Counted from the stretch's first letter, positions 26,901-35,680 are shown. The stretch is DNA of 51,642 nt from Calditerricola satsumensis (GCF_014646935.1 NZ_BMOF01000011.1:1-51642); one strand, 5' to 3'. The notes: a model not told the origin generated them from the letters alone. Translations and numbers: made by a program.

Positions 26901-27437
26901 TTACAGCGAAATGCGGACGGTTTTGCCGCTTGTGGGTTCGGCTTTGGGAAAGTGCAGGTCCAGAATGCCGTCGCGGTAGGCGCTGACGACGCCTTCCGCC
27001 TTGACGGGCGCCGGCAGCTGGATCTTGCGGATGAACTTGCCGAAAAAGCGCTCTTGCTGCACAACGAAGCCCTTGTTCTGCACGAAGGCGTTCTCTTTCA
27101 CCACGCCTTCGAGGGTGAGCACCCGCCCGTCGGTGAGGGACGCGCGGAGGCTCGCGCGTTCCGCACCGGGAATGGCGCAGCTGACGATGACCTTGCTGTG
27201 GGTCTGGTAAATGTCGATCTGCGGACCGGTCTCCACGTCTGGGCCCTCGTCGTTCGGTGCGGAGGCGGGCAAGGCCGTCGCCAGCCGCTGAAGGCCCTGG
27301 ATATGCGACCAGAAATCGTCGTCCAGCAGGTTTTGCAGGTGTTTGAGATGGCCCCAGGGGCCCTGGCTGCTGCCGAGTTGGCTCAGCTTTTGCGTGAGGG
27401 TTTGCAGGTGGTGCAGGGATGCTTGGAGGCCCTTCAT
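26901..27437 (-). CDS. Hsp20/alpha-crystallin family small heat-shock protein
   Basis: A 178-residue chaperone. The helical N-terminal arm (residues ~1-75) precedes the alpha-crystallin domain (ETGPQIDIYQTHSKVIVSCAIPGA ... ILDLHFPKAEP) and a C-terminal V-x-I tail motif (TVRISL). It binds unfolding proteins without ATP. The long N-terminal arm and neighbouring gerP-like genes make a spore-associated role possible. Start 27437 is chosen for GGAGGGG 8 nt upstream. The ATG at 27443 lies too close to it. Confidence 0.85.
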   Translation of the reverse strand: MKGLQASLHHLQTLTQKLSQLGSSQGPWGHLKHLQNLLDDDFWSHIQGLQRLATALPASAPNDEGPDVETGPQIDIYQTHSKVIVSCAIPGAERASLRASLTDGRVLTLEGVVKENAFVQNKGFVVQQERFFGKFIRKIQLPAPVKAEGVVSAYRDGILDLHFPKAEPTSGKTVRISL

Positions 27438-27563
27438 GCGCATCACCCCTCCGCTATAGGCTATGCCGCAACACCCGCGGCGGTTTTGGTTTCGGCGCGG
27501 GGCCCTTCGCGGCGCCGCGCATACGATAAAGGGCGTGACACCTTTTCGCGGGGGGCATGGGAC

Positions 27564-27803
27564 ATGGCGGCGTTTGTCTTTCTCGGGGCGTTCAAAGTCA
27601 ACAGCATGAGCGACAACGCTTCGGTCAACATCGGAAAACAGACGCTCATCGGCTTTGACAGCGAAAACACCCGCAAAGCGGGAGGCAGCGTGACCAACGG
27701 CGATTTTGATTCCGTCAACACGCCCGTGGTGGCACCGTCCGTTGATGACATTTCGAACGAGATTCTCAGCCCTGACCTGAGCACCAATCCCGAAATCGCA
27801 TAA
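27564..27803 (+). CDS. spore germination protein, GerPA/GerPF family
   Basis: A 79-residue protein. The pattern FLGAFKVNSMSDNASVNIGK, then a Gly-rich GGSVTNGDFD, matches GerPA/GerPF, small inner-coat proteins that let germinants reach their receptors. ATG 27564 lies after GGGGGG. CATACGATA at 27520-27528 resembles the -10 of late mother-cell sigma factors (CATA-n3-TA), but no -35 is clear. It is divergent from the hsp20 gene and convergent with the other gerP-like genes. Confidence 0.8.
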   Translation: MAAFVFLGAFKVNSMSDNASVNIGKQTLIGFDSENTRKAGGSVTNGDFDSVNTPVVAPSVDDISNEILSPDLSTNPEIA

Positions 27804-27847
27804 CGATCCTGGAAATTGCGGAAGAACCAGACGAGGAAAACGAGAAA

Positions 27848-27880
27848 AAGGGCTGCCTCCCGCGCAGCGGGCGGCAGCCT
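27848..27880 (-). terminator. Rho-independent terminator of the minus-strand gerP-like genes
   Basis: GGGCTGCC (27850-27857) and GGCAGCC (27873-27879). On the minus strand it is followed by CTTTTTC. It begins right at the stop codon of the last gene. Confidence 0.8.
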
Positions 27881-28089
27881 TACTTGCGCTGGGGATGGGC
27901 GTCAAGCTCGCGAAGGGCGGAGAGTTGCCGTTCCAGCTCGGCGATGCGCCGTTCCGCGTCATCGAGGCGCTGTTCCAGATGCCGAATCATGTGAAAAATC
28001 GCGTGGATGTCCGGCGGGAGCGCCGCCGGGTATGCCCCGGGCGTGTACGGAAAGGCATAGGGAGAGGGTAAAGCATACGGACCGTTCAT
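27880..28089 (-). CDS. small coiled-coil protein of the gerP-like cluster
   Basis: A 69-residue protein with an N-terminal Pro/Tyr/Ala-rich stretch (YALPSPYAFPYTPGAYP) and a C-terminal coiled coil (residues ~30-65, heptads in HLEQRLDDAERRIAELERQL). The Tyr/Pro-rich part is typical of spore coat proteins. Its start overlaps the upstream stop by 4 bases. I do not recognise a family. A role in the spore coat is inferred from context. Confidence 0.65.
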   Translation of the reverse strand: MNGPYALPSPYAFPYTPGAYPAALPPDIHAIFHMIRHLEQRLDDAERRIAELERQLSALRELDAHPQRK

Positions 28090-28298
28090 GGCCGTTCCCT
28101 CCGGGCGTCTTCCGGATGGGTCTTTGGCTGGGCCGGGGTGGCCGGTTCACGCTTGATGGCCGGAAGGAGCCGCACGTTCCGGGTATGCCCGATGTTCAGG
28201 GAACCCGCTTCGCGGATTTGGTGAACGGCAAGGGCGCCCACCGCGATGGTCAGCGTGCTAACGTTTTCCTCCCTCGGGTGTCGTCTCGTTTTGCGCAT
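28086..28298 (-). CDS. GerPB/GerPD-like small spore germination protein
   Basis: A 70-residue protein. The segment VGALAVHQIREAGSLNIGHTRNVRL resembles the I-x2-G-V-x2-S-S-x2-IG core of GerPB/GerPD. ATG 28298 lies 7 nt after GGAGGG and inside the end of the upstream gene (41-base overlap). A start at CTG nearer the conserved core, with GAGGGAGG before it, is possible. It is part of a compact three-gene minus-strand unit. Confidence 0.65.
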   Translation of the reverse strand: MRKTRRHPREENVSTLTIAVGALAVHQIREAGSLNIGHTRNVRLLPAIKREPATPAQPKTHPEDARRERP

Positions 28299-28725
28299 CC
28301 CGTTTCCCTCCGTTCGACGAGGTGGCGGCAGGGGAATCCCAGGCCGACGGGGTGTCGGTTGGCGGATGGGGAGACGGCAAGGCTTCCGCTTCCGGATTCA
28401 CCAGGTCGGCAAGCGGTTTTCCGCCAACCACCAGTTGTTCATCGACGGGGAGCGTCGCGTTGTGGGCGACGCCCACGTTGAGGATGCCGTTCAGCGTGTT
28501 CACGGTGAGGGTGCCCACGGTGTTCTCCAGCTTTTCGATCACGATTTGACGGGGGGCCGCTTTGAGCGCCTCCAGCTCCGCTTTGAGCAACGCAACTTGC
28601 CGCTGCAGCAGGCGGAGACGCACCGCCGTATTGAACTGGGCTTCTAGCCGTTCGCAGCGGCGGATGAGGGCGTCGATGCGGTGGTGGAGGGCGAAAAGCG
28701 GGTGCCAGATCGGATGCACGCCCAT
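28258..28725 (-). CDS. GerPC-like spore germination protein
   Basis: A 155-residue protein. An N-terminal coiled coil (residues ~15-60, LIRRCERLEAQFNTAVRLRL ... LLKAELEALK) is followed by the GerPC core QIVIEKLENTVGTLTVNTLNGILNVGV and a Pro/Ser-rich tail. GerPC helps germinants pass the spore coat. It starts at ATG 28725. CATAGTAT and CATACAAT motifs lie on the minus strand at 28738-28800 and recall mother-cell sigma -10 elements. The 28726-28930 interval otherwise shows no gene. Confidence 0.72.
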   Translation of the reverse strand: MGVHPIWHPLFALHHRIDALIRRCERLEAQFNTAVRLRLLQRQVALLKAELEALKAAPRQIVIEKLENTVGTLTVNTLNGILNVGVAHNATLPVDEQLVVGGKPLADLVNPEAEALPSPHPPTDTPSAWDSPAATSSNGGKRDAQNETTPEGGKR

Positions 28726-28930
28726 GCACCCCCCTGGATACTATGGGGTGTTCCCACATGTCCGGGATTTGTGAAGGGTACGGTCGTCGCATTGTATGCG
28801 TCGGCGGCTGGGCGGGTGCCTATTCAAGGGGTGGATGCTCGGGTGGGGGGGTTGGTAGAATGGAGAAAAAGAGTTGACGGCTTGCAACGATGCCGCTTAC
28901 GATCGCCGCATGCGCATGGGAGAGGGGACA

Positions 28931-29737
28931 ATGGCGCTTGTGCTGCTTCTGATCCTGGGTGTGGTCGCGGGCGTGCTGGGCAGCCTGCTCGGCCTTGGCG
29001 GCGGCGTCGTTCTCGTTCCGGCGCTGCTGTCGCTTTCGGGGCTGTGGGGCGAGGTGTTCACACCGCAGGAGGCGGTCGGCACGTCGCTGGCGGTGGTGGC
29101 CGCCACGGGTCTTTCGTCCACCTTGGCCTATCTGCGGCACGGGAAGGTGGACGTGTCCAGTGCGCTCTTCTTTTTTCTGGCCAGCGGACCGGGCGCGGCG
29201 GTGGGGGTGTGGGCCAACCGTTTCCTCGACGGCCAACGCTTTTTTCTCCTTTTTGGCTTGCTTCTGGTGAGCCTCTTTTTCCTGCTGGCCGTGCGCGACC
29301 GGATCCGGCCGCGACCGGGACGCTGGACGGTGGTGCGCACGCTGAAGACGCCGGAGGGCGAGGTGACCTACGGCTACCGGCGTCGGGTGGCCCTGCCGGT
29401 CGCCTTTGCCGTGGGGTTCCTTTCCGGGCTGTTTGGCATCGGCGGAGGCGCGTTGATGGTCCCGGTCATGATCTTGGCCTTCGCCTTCCCGCCCCATGTG
29501 GCCACGGCCACCTCGCTGCTGGTGATCCTCCTGTCGTCCGCAATCGGCACGGCGGTGCACACCGCCTATGGCCATGTCCATTGGCACGATGTGCTGATCT
29601 TGGCCCCCGGCGCCTGGTTCGGGGCCAAGGCGGGCGCGCGCCTGGCGCTGCGGCTTTCGGACGCGTCGCTGGTGTTCGTCTTTCGCCTGGCGCTCCTGGC
29701 GCTTGCGGGCCGCATGTTCTGGGAGGGCCTTGCATAA
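28931..29737 (+). CDS. yunE: TauE/SafE family membrane transporter (YunE-like)
   Basis: A 268-residue protein of about eight helices with two related halves, each starting with the TauE/SafE Gly motif (GSLLGLGGGVVLVP and SGLFGIGGGALMVP). The family exports sulfite or organosulfonates, and YunE's substrate is unknown. ATG 28931 is chosen for AGAGGGG just upstream, with in-frame ATGs at 28910 and 28916 as alternatives. It lies next to the yunD homologue as in B. subtilis. Gene order supports the symbol. Confidence 0.82.
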   Translation: MALVLLLILGVVAGVLGSLLGLGGGVVLVPALLSLSGLWGEVFTPQEAVGTSLAVVAATGLSSTLAYLRHGKVDVSSALFFFLASGPGAAVGVWANRFLDGQRFFLLFGLLLVSLFFLLAVRDRIRPRPGRWTVVRTLKTPEGEVTYGYRRRVALPVAFAVGFLSGLFGIGGGALMVPVMILAFAFPPHVATATSLLVILLSSAIGTAVHTAYGHVHWHDVLILAPGAWFGAKAGARLALRLSDASLVFVFRLALLALAGRMFWEGLA

Positions 29738-29793
29738 CCATGGGGCAAGGTTCGCGCCCCCTTCGCGCAGCTTGATCCCTCGGAGGTGCGGGA

Positions 29794-31242
29794 ATGGGCC
29801 GATTCGTGCGGATTCACATTCTGCACACCAACGACGTGCACAGTCACTTCGAGCAGATGCCGCGCCTCGCCGCCCTCATTCGGCGCCTGCGGCAGGAGCT
29901 GGCGGCGAAGGGGGACGCGGTGTTCGTCTTGGACGGTGGCGACCATGTGGACCGCATGCATCCGGTGACGGAGGGGACGCGGGGGCGGGCCAACGTCGAC
30001 GTGCTGAACGCGGCGGGTTACGATGTGGTCACCGTCGGCAACAACGAGGGGCTCACCTTGCCCCACGCGTGGTTTGAACGGTTGTACGCAGGTGCCCGGT
30101 TTGACGTGGCGCTGGCCAATCTGCGCGATGCGCAAACCGGGGCGCGTCCGCCGTGGGCCAAACCGGTGGTCCTTCGGGAAGCAAGCGGCGTTCGCGTGGC
30201 CTTTTTGGGCGTGACGGCGCCGTACCACACGTTTTACAACCTGCTCGGATGGCGCGTGGAAGAACCCGAAGACGCGCTGGCCGAGCAGGTTCGCGTGTGG
30301 CGGGAGCGCGCCGACGTGGTGGTGGTCCTGTCGCACCTGGGCTTGGGCCGGGATGAGGAACTGGCCCGGTCGCTGCCCGGCGTGGATCTGATCGTCGGCG
30401 CCCATACCCACCATGTGCTTCCCCGCGGGCATGCGGTAGGCGATACCCTGATTGTGCAGTGCGGCCGTGGCGGGGAGCAGGTCGGACATGTGACGCTGGT
30501 TTACGACCGGGATGCGCGCCGCGTGGTGGCGCGCGAGGCGCGCTGCCTTCCCGTGGCCGACGAGGCGCCGGATGCGGCGGTGGCGGAGGTGATCGCCCGC
30601 CGCCAGCGCGAGGCGGAGGCGGTGCTTTCTGAACCGGTGGCCGCGCTTTCCCAGCCGCTTCCGGTTTCCTGGGAACGGGAATCGCCGCTGGCCAACCTGC
30701 TGGCCGCCGGGCTTCGCCGCTGGGTGCAGGCCGACGTGGCCCTGGTCAACGCCGGTGCCCTGCTCGCTCCGCTGGAGGCCGGTCCCGTTACGCGGCGGCA
30801 GCTGCTCGATGCCTGCCCGCACCCCATCAACCCGTGCCGGCTCACCCTGACCGGCGAGGCGCTCCGGGCCATCCTGGAAGACAGCCTGCGGGATGAGCGG
30901 ATCCGCGCGCCGATCCGCGGGTTTGGCTTTCGCGGCCAGGTGCACGGGTGGATGTGTGTCGACGGGCTGACCGTGGAATACGACCCGACCGCGCCGGAGG
31001 GGGCGCGCATCGTGCGCATCATCGGGGACGAGGGGCCCCTCGATCCGCGCCGCGAATACCGCGTGGCCACGTTGGACATGTTTACCTTTGGGCCGCATTT
31101 CCCGCTCTTTCGCCACGGACGCGATGTGCGCTACTGTTTGCCCGAGTTTTTGCGCGATGTGCTGCGAGAAGCCCTGCACTGGCCCGAAGCCGTGACCGGT
31201 TGTCACCGCCCCCGCTGGGTTGCGGTGTGCCGGACGACGTGA
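29794..31242 (+). CDS. yunD: 5'-nucleotidase/metallophosphoesterase (YunD-like)
   Basis: A 482-residue cytosolic enzyme, with no signal peptide. The metallophosphatase domain shows HTNDVHSH, DGGDHVDRMHP, GNNE, LSHLG and VGAHTHH. A C-terminal 5'-nucleotidase domain follows (ANLLAAGLRRW ... VNAGALL). It hydrolyses nucleoside monophosphates or related phosphoesters, though the natural substrate is not known. ATG 29794 follows CGGAGGTG. It sits between the yunE and yunC homologues. Confidence 0.88.
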   Translation: MGRFVRIHILHTNDVHSHFEQMPRLAALIRRLRQELAAKGDAVFVLDGGDHVDRMHPVTEGTRGRANVDVLNAAGYDVVTVGNNEGLTLPHAWFERLYAGARFDVALANLRDAQTGARPPWAKPVVLREASGVRVAFLGVTAPYHTFYNLLGWRVEEPEDALAEQVRVWRERADVVVVLSHLGLGRDEELARSLPGVDLIVGAHTHHVLPRGHAVGDTLIVQCGRGGEQVGHVTLVYDRDARRVVAREARCLPVADEAPDAAVAEVIARRQREAEAVLSEPVAALSQPLPVSWERESPLANLLAAGLRRWVQADVALVNAGALLAPLEAGPVTRRQLLDACPHPINPCRLTLTGEALRAILEDSLRDERIRAPIRGFGFRGQVHGWMCVDGLTVEYDPTAPEGARIVRIIGDEGPLDPRREYRVATLDMFTFGPHFPLFRHGRDVRYCLPEFLRDVLREALHWPEAVTGCHRPRWVAVCRTT

Positions 31243-31282
31243 GGCGTTGCGGGCCTGACGCATTCGTTTCGGAGGGAGCGCC

Positions 31283-31531
31283 ATGCGCTTTTTGGAAGAC
31301 CTGTACGCGTTTTACCGGGAACAGATGGCGGCCAGCGAAGAGGATACGATGGTCATTCTCGTCTCCCTCTTGCGGGAACACAACCGCGAAGACCTGCTGC
31401 GCATCGTATGCGAGATGAGCGACGAGGAGATGCGCGACATGCTGGCGCTGTACCTCTTTGAGCGCATTCAGCAGAAGATGGCCCGCGAGGCCGGAACCGG
31501 GCAGACGCGGCAGGCGACGCGCCTGCACTGA
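31283..31531 (+). CDS. small acidic protein, probably DUF6154 family
   Basis: An 82-residue helical, acidic protein (MRFLEDLYAFYREQM; MSDEEMRDMLALYLFERI). It resembles short DUF6154 proteins found near yunC in Bacillales. That family assignment is from memory of the pattern. No catalytic motif is present. ATG 31283 follows CGGAGGGAG. It probably belongs to the yunD-yunC unit. Confidence 0.65.
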   Translation: MRFLEDLYAFYREQMAASEEDTMVILVSLLREHNREDLLRIVCEMSDEEMRDMLALYLFERIQQKMAREAGTGQTRQATRLH

Positions 31532-31611
31532 GGGGGCACGTTGCGCCCGGCGGCGGCATAGGGTGGTAGGGAGCCGAGTTGGCAGCAAGCCGCCGCAAAG
31601 GAGGGCGGGAT

Positions 31612-31932
31612 GTGGTTCACCTGTATCCGATTCCGATGGCCAATGGCGTGGCGATGGCGGTGGAAGTGCACTTGCCGAAAACGAGGCTGCTCGTCGTGAC
31701 GGCCGGCGACGGCTACATCATGTGCGGCGCACTGGATGTGCGGCTCCTTGACGAACGGCTGGCGAGCCGGCAAATCGTGGCCGGGCGGGCCGTGGGCGTC
31801 CGGACCATCGACGAGCTGCTATCCGCGCCGCTGGAATCGGTGACGCAGGCCGCGGCCGCGCGCGGGATCACCGCGGGCATGACCGGTCGGGAGGCCATCG
31901 AACGGCTGCTGGCAGCCGAACGACAAGGGTGA
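31612..31932 (+). CDS. yunC: YunC family protein (DUF1805)
   Basis: A 106-residue protein with the DUF1805 core: PIPMANGVAMAVEVHLPKT, then VTAGDGYIMCGALDVRLLDERLA with a conserved Cys, and AGRAVGVRTIDELLSA. The function is unknown. B. subtilis YunC is of similar size and position. GTG 31612 is chosen because AAGGAGGG (31598-31605) is 6 nt upstream. The unit ends at the terminator at 31958-31990. Confidence 0.85.
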   Translation: MVHLYPIPMANGVAMAVEVHLPKTRLLVVTAGDGYIMCGALDVRLLDERLASRQIVAGRAVGVRTIDELLSAPLESVTQAAAARGITAGMTGREAIERLLAAERQG

Positions 31933-31957
31933 GGACCTTCTGTCAGAAGCAGACAAA

Positions 31958-31990
31958 CTCCCTCGGTCCAACGGAGCCGAGGGGGTTTTC
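31958..31990 (+). terminator. Rho-independent terminator after yunC
   Basis: CTCCCTCGG (31958-31966) and CCGAGGGGG (31977-31985), followed by TTTT. Confidence 0.8.
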
Positions 31991-32122
31991 GTGTTTGCGC
32001 TTGCGGCGAGTTTGCTCCCGGGGCGTGGGAATTTCTGCCCGTGTCTGGTGGAAGAAGTTTGTCTATAATTGACGTGACGTCTGGTGTCGACTGCCGGTGA
32101 AACGACAGAAGGAGTGCCCGCG

Positions 32123-33220
32123 ATGCGGCTGGTCTTCTTGGACGAGATTCGGCCGGGCGCGGTGTTGGCGCGGCCCGTTTACAACGAGCGCGGCGCGGTG
32201 CTGCTTGCGGCCGGCGTGGAGCTTACCGACGATCTCATCGCGCGGCTCAAAGCGCGCGGCATTGGCCGCGTCTACGTGCGCGACCCGCGCACCGCCGATG
32301 TGGAGGCAAGGGGCCACCTCAACGACGAAACGGTGCGGTACGCCCTCAGCGAATTGCGTCGCGTTGCCGAGCTCCTCTTGGATGACCGCCAACAATTTCA
32401 CCGCGCGCTGCGCGCGGGAAAAATTGCGACACAGGTCTCCGACGTGGTGGACACCCTTCTGACGGAAGTGCGGCAAAGCAGCCGGGCCGTCTTTCTCCTG
32501 TCGGATCTCTATGCGCAGGACACGCCGCTCTTTTTGCATTCGCTGCACGTGGCCGTCTACACCTTGGTGCTGGCGTTGGCCCTGGGCTTTCCGGAGCGGG
32601 ACGTGCGGGAGATCGCCTTGGGCGCGCTGCTTCACGACATTGGCAAGCTGCTCATTCCGCGAGAGATTCTGGACAAGCCGGGCCGGCTGACCGACGAGGA
32701 GTTTGCTGTCGTCAAACAGCATCCCGTCTTGGGCTTTGAGCTGCTCAGAAAAGGCGAGGGGATTTCCCTCCCCGTTGCCCACTGCGCCTTTCAGCACCAC
32801 GAGCGGCTTGACGGATCGGGATACCCGCGCGGCCTGAAGGAGGACGAGATTCACCGCTACGCCAAGGTGCTGATGGTGGCCGACGTGTTTGAGGCGCTGA
32901 CGGCCCACCGCGTGTACCGGCGGGCGATGCTGCCCCACGAGGCGCTGGAGCTTTTGGAGGGCGAGGCGGGCGCCAAGCTTCCGGCCAACGTGGTGCGCTG
33001 CTTGCGCGATCACATTGTCCTGTACCCGATCGGGGTGACGGTGCGCCTGAACACCGGCGAAGAGGGTGTGGTTGTCGACACGAATACCCGTTCCGCCGAT
33101 CGTCCGGTGGTGCGCGTGCTGCGCGACCCAAGCGGCCGCGACCTGCCGGAGGCGGAAGTGTACGAGGTGGATTTGTCCAAGCATCCCGATCGGCGCATCG
33201 TTTCGTGCCAGGCGCGGTAA
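32123..33220 (+). CDS. HD-GYP domain protein (probable c-di-GMP phosphodiesterase)
   Basis: A 365-residue cytosolic protein. A small N-terminal beta domain (residues ~1-60) precedes the HD-GYP domain with HSLHVAVY, LLHDIGKLLIP, HPVLGFELL and HHERLDGSGYPRGL, so the HD pair and GYP loop are intact. Such enzymes usually cleave cyclic di-GMP. A ~60-residue C-terminal beta segment (GVTVRLNTGEEGVVVDTN) follows. ATG 32123 lies 7 nt after AGAAGGAG. A TATAAT hexamer at 32064-32069 may be its -10, but no -35 is evident. Confidence 0.88.
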   Translation: MRLVFLDEIRPGAVLARPVYNERGAVLLAAGVELTDDLIARLKARGIGRVYVRDPRTADVEARGHLNDETVRYALSELRRVAELLLDDRQQFHRALRAGKIATQVSDVVDTLLTEVRQSSRAVFLLSDLYAQDTPLFLHSLHVAVYTLVLALALGFPERDVREIALGALLHDIGKLLIPREILDKPGRLTDEEFAVVKQHPVLGFELLRKGEGISLPVAHCAFQHHERLDGSGYPRGLKEDEIHRYAKVLMVADVFEALTAHRVYRRAMLPHEALELLEGEAGAKLPANVVRCLRDHIVLYPIGVTVRLNTGEEGVVVDTNTRSADRPVVRVLRDPSGRDLPEAEVYEVDLSKHPDRRIVSCQAR

Positions 33221-33256
33221 GGAACATTTGCCCGCCCGAAAAAGGAGGGACTTCCG

Positions 33257-34762
33257 TTGGCGACGTGCGAGGACGCGTACCTCTTGCGCTATGTCTCCAA
33301 TCTCGATCGCAACGTGTACGTCATCTTTAACCTTCCGGAAGAAGTGATCGCCGTCATTTTCGCCTATGTCAGCCGCAGTCCCCTCTCGTTCCGCGAGAAC
33401 CTGAAAAAGCTGCTCGCCGACGAGGAGCTGGCCCTCGCTTCCGCCACCGAGGACGTTCCGCCGACGGCGCGCCACGCGCTGGCCCAGGAGAAGGCCCGGC
33501 AATTCCACGAAAAGTGGGTGGTCGGGTACGGCCACAGCAGCGTGGCCGAGCACGCCGTGGCCCATGTTGGCGTGGAGAAGATCAGTCGGCTGGCCTCGGC
33601 CGAACTGGAGCTGGCGACCAGTTTCAACAGCTTTACGGAGTACAGCCAGCGCTACCAGCGGCCGAGGCGAGGCGACGTCTACATCCCGCCCGAGCTGGAC
33701 GCCTACCCGGAGCTGAAGGCGCGCTACCTCGCCGTGCAAGACCAAACCTTCGACGCCTACGAGCGGCTGCTCGCGGGTCTCCTCAATCATCTGCGCGCGA
33801 CCGAGCCGCGCCGAGACGGCGAGAGCGAGAAGGCCTACCGGATGCGCCTGGAAAAGATGGCCTTTGAGGACGCGCGGTATGTCCTGACCCTGGCCGTGCA
33901 CACGAACCTCGGGCTCACGGGCAACGGGCGCAGCCTGCGCGACACGATCGTGCGCCTGTTGTCGCTGCCCTATCGCGAGTGCCGGGACCTGGCCCGCGCC
34001 CTGGAGGCGGAAGTGGCCCGCGTGCTGCCGACGCTGCTCCGCCACGTGCGTCCCAACGACTACCTCATCGGCACGCGGGAGGCGCTAAACGCCTACGCTT
34101 CGCGCGTGCAGGCGGAACCCTACCGCACGGCGGAACGGGAGCCCTATGCGCGCTTGGTCTCGGCTCCGGACGAGGAGACGGCCACGCGGCGCCTGGTGGC
34201 CCATTTGCTCCTGTCGACGGGGCGGATGTCCCGCGAGCAGGCCGAAGAAGCCAGCCGGCGCATGCCCCTTGCCGAGCGGAACCGCCTCATCGAGGAGGCC
34301 CTCGTGCGCCTGCGCTTTTTTGACAACCCCGTTGATCCCTTTGCCCATGTGTACTACGAGGTGGCCTTACAGGTGTCGGAAGCCAACTGGCACCAGCTGT
34401 TGCGCCACAACCGGAAGACCAATTTCACGTACCAGCCGCCGACGGTGCGCAACGGCTACACCGTGCCGCCGCGCGTGCGCGCCGCCGGGCTGGAGGCGCC
34501 CTTTGCCGAGGCCATTGCCGCCGCCGAGGCGCTCTTTTTCGACCTGGAGGCCGTGGATCCCGCGCTGGCGCCCTATGCCGTCACCGGGGCCCATCACCGG
34601 CAAGTGTACGCCTCGATGAGCCTGTGGGAACTCTACCATCTCATCAACCTGCGCACGTCGCCGGAGGCGCAGTGGGACATTCGCATGGCCATGGAATCCC
34701 TGTATGAGCAGGTGCGCGCCATCCACCCGTCCGTGATCAAGTACGCCAAGCGGCGCGCGTAG
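33257..34762 (+). CDS. double-domain ThyX-like protein
   Basis: A 501-residue protein with two ThyX-like halves. The first half has WVVGYGHSSVAEHAVAHVGVEKISRLA and ends EYSQRY, like FAD-dependent thymidylate synthase. The RHR signature expected between them (RHR-x7-S) is replaced by LATSFNSFTEYSQRY. The second half has LLRHNRKTNFTYQPP, a partial RHR motif, and ASMSLWELYHLINLRTSPEAQWDIR, typical of the ThyX C-terminal helix. It may be an authentic two-domain ThyX with one active half or a divergent flavoprotein. TTG 33257 follows AAGGAGGG. No thyA lies in the window. Confidence 0.78.
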   Translation: MATCEDAYLLRYVSNLDRNVYVIFNLPEEVIAVIFAYVSRSPLSFRENLKKLLADEELALASATEDVPPTARHALAQEKARQFHEKWVVGYGHSSVAEHAVAHVGVEKISRLASAELELATSFNSFTEYSQRYQRPRRGDVYIPPELDAYPELKARYLAVQDQTFDAYERLLAGLLNHLRATEPRRDGESEKAYRMRLEKMAFEDARYVLTLAVHTNLGLTGNGRSLRDTIVRLLSLPYRECRDLARALEAEVARVLPTLLRHVRPNDYLIGTREALNAYASRVQAEPYRTAEREPYARLVSAPDEETATRRLVAHLLLSTGRMSREQAEEASRRMPLAERNRLIEEALVRLRFFDNPVDPFAHVYYEVALQVSEANWHQLLRHNRKTNFTYQPPTVRNGYTVPPRVRAAGLEAPFAEAIAAAEALFFDLEAVDPALAPYAVTGAHHRQVYASMSLWELYHLINLRTSPEAQWDIRMAMESLYEQVRAIHPSVIKYAKRRA

Positions 34763-34862
34763 CGCTCCGGCGGGTCGGGCGCGCCTACGCTCGACCGGTT
34801 GGCCCCATCGGCGCGTCTTTCTCCCGTCGCCGCCGCATACCCATGGTAGCGGGGGGATGGCG

Positions 34863-35594
34863 ATGGGGGCTCGGTTTGGGCGGCGCCGGCGCTTTTCGGT
34901 TCGGCTGTCGCCGCGCGTGAAGCTGTTCGTGTTCCTCGTGGTGCTGGGTCTTGGCTTGTTTCAGATGCTGTTTTTGATCGAACACAACCTGGCGCCGACT
35001 TTGCACGCCATCGCCGAGGCGCGCGTGCAGCAGATTGCCACCCAGGCGATCAACGACGCGCTGTCCAAGAAGATTGCCAACAGCACCCATTTTCGCAAGC
35101 TGGTGGAGATTGAAAAGGACCGGGACGGCCGGATCCAGGCCGTCCTCTTTAACTACACCGAGTACGTGCGCATCCAGGCCGAAGCGGCGCGCCGCGTGCT
35201 CGAGTCCTTGAAACGGCTGGAGAAGGAGCTGGAGAACGAGGAGCGCGTTGAAGCCATCCCCCTCGGCCGGGCCCTGAACAGCGAGATCCTCACCCATCTG
35301 GGTCCGGACATCCACATCAAGCTGATCCCCATCGGGGCGGCCAAGGCCGACATGGGGGTCGAGATGCAGCAGGCCGGCATCAACATCGTGCTCGTGCGCG
35401 TCTACCTGGACGTGCAGGCCACGGTGCGCATCGTCATCCCCTTTTCCACGGCGCCGACGACGGTGTCCACCCGGGTGCCGATCACCCAGGCCGTCCTCGT
35501 CGGCCAGGTGCCCGACGTCTACTACCAGGGCTTTACCGGCGAAAAGGGAAGCGCGGTGCCGCCGCCTGCCGTCATCACGCCGCCGAAGCGGTAG
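34863..35594 (+). CDS. yunB: sporulation protein YunB
   Basis: A 243-residue protein. A basic N-terminus and one membrane helix (residues ~20-42) are followed by a soluble domain with AEARVQQIATQAINDAL, ILTHLGPDIHIKLIPIGAAKADMG and FSTAPTTVSTRVPITQAVLVGQVPDVYY, all typical of YunB. It is required late in B. subtilis sporulation with an unclear role. ATG 34863 is chosen because GGGGGG is 6 nt upstream. The ATG at 34857 directly abuts it. The lytH homologue is convergent downstream. Confidence 0.92.
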   Translation: MGARFGRRRRFSVRLSPRVKLFVFLVVLGLGLFQMLFLIEHNLAPTLHAIAEARVQQIATQAINDALSKKIANSTHFRKLVEIEKDRDGRIQAVLFNYTEYVRIQAEAARRVLESLKRLEKELENEERVEAIPLGRALNSEILTHLGPDIHIKLIPIGAAKADMGVEMQQAGINIVLVRVYLDVQATVRIVIPFSTAPTTVSTRVPITQAVLVGQVPDVYYQGFTGEKGSAVPPPAVITPPKR

Positions 35595-35656
35595 GGAACG
35601 GTGCGCGGCTGGGCAAGGGATCGCGTTTAGAGCGCAGGAATGGGCCGCACGCAAAA

Positions 35657-35680
35657 GCGCCGCCGTTCACCGGCGGCCCT
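35657..35680. terminator. bidirectional terminator between yunB and lytH
   Basis: GCCGCCG (35659-35665) and CGGCGGC (35671-35677). CCTTTCC follows on the plus strand and GCTTTTG on the minus strand. It overlaps the last codons of the minus-strand gene. Confidence 0.65.
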
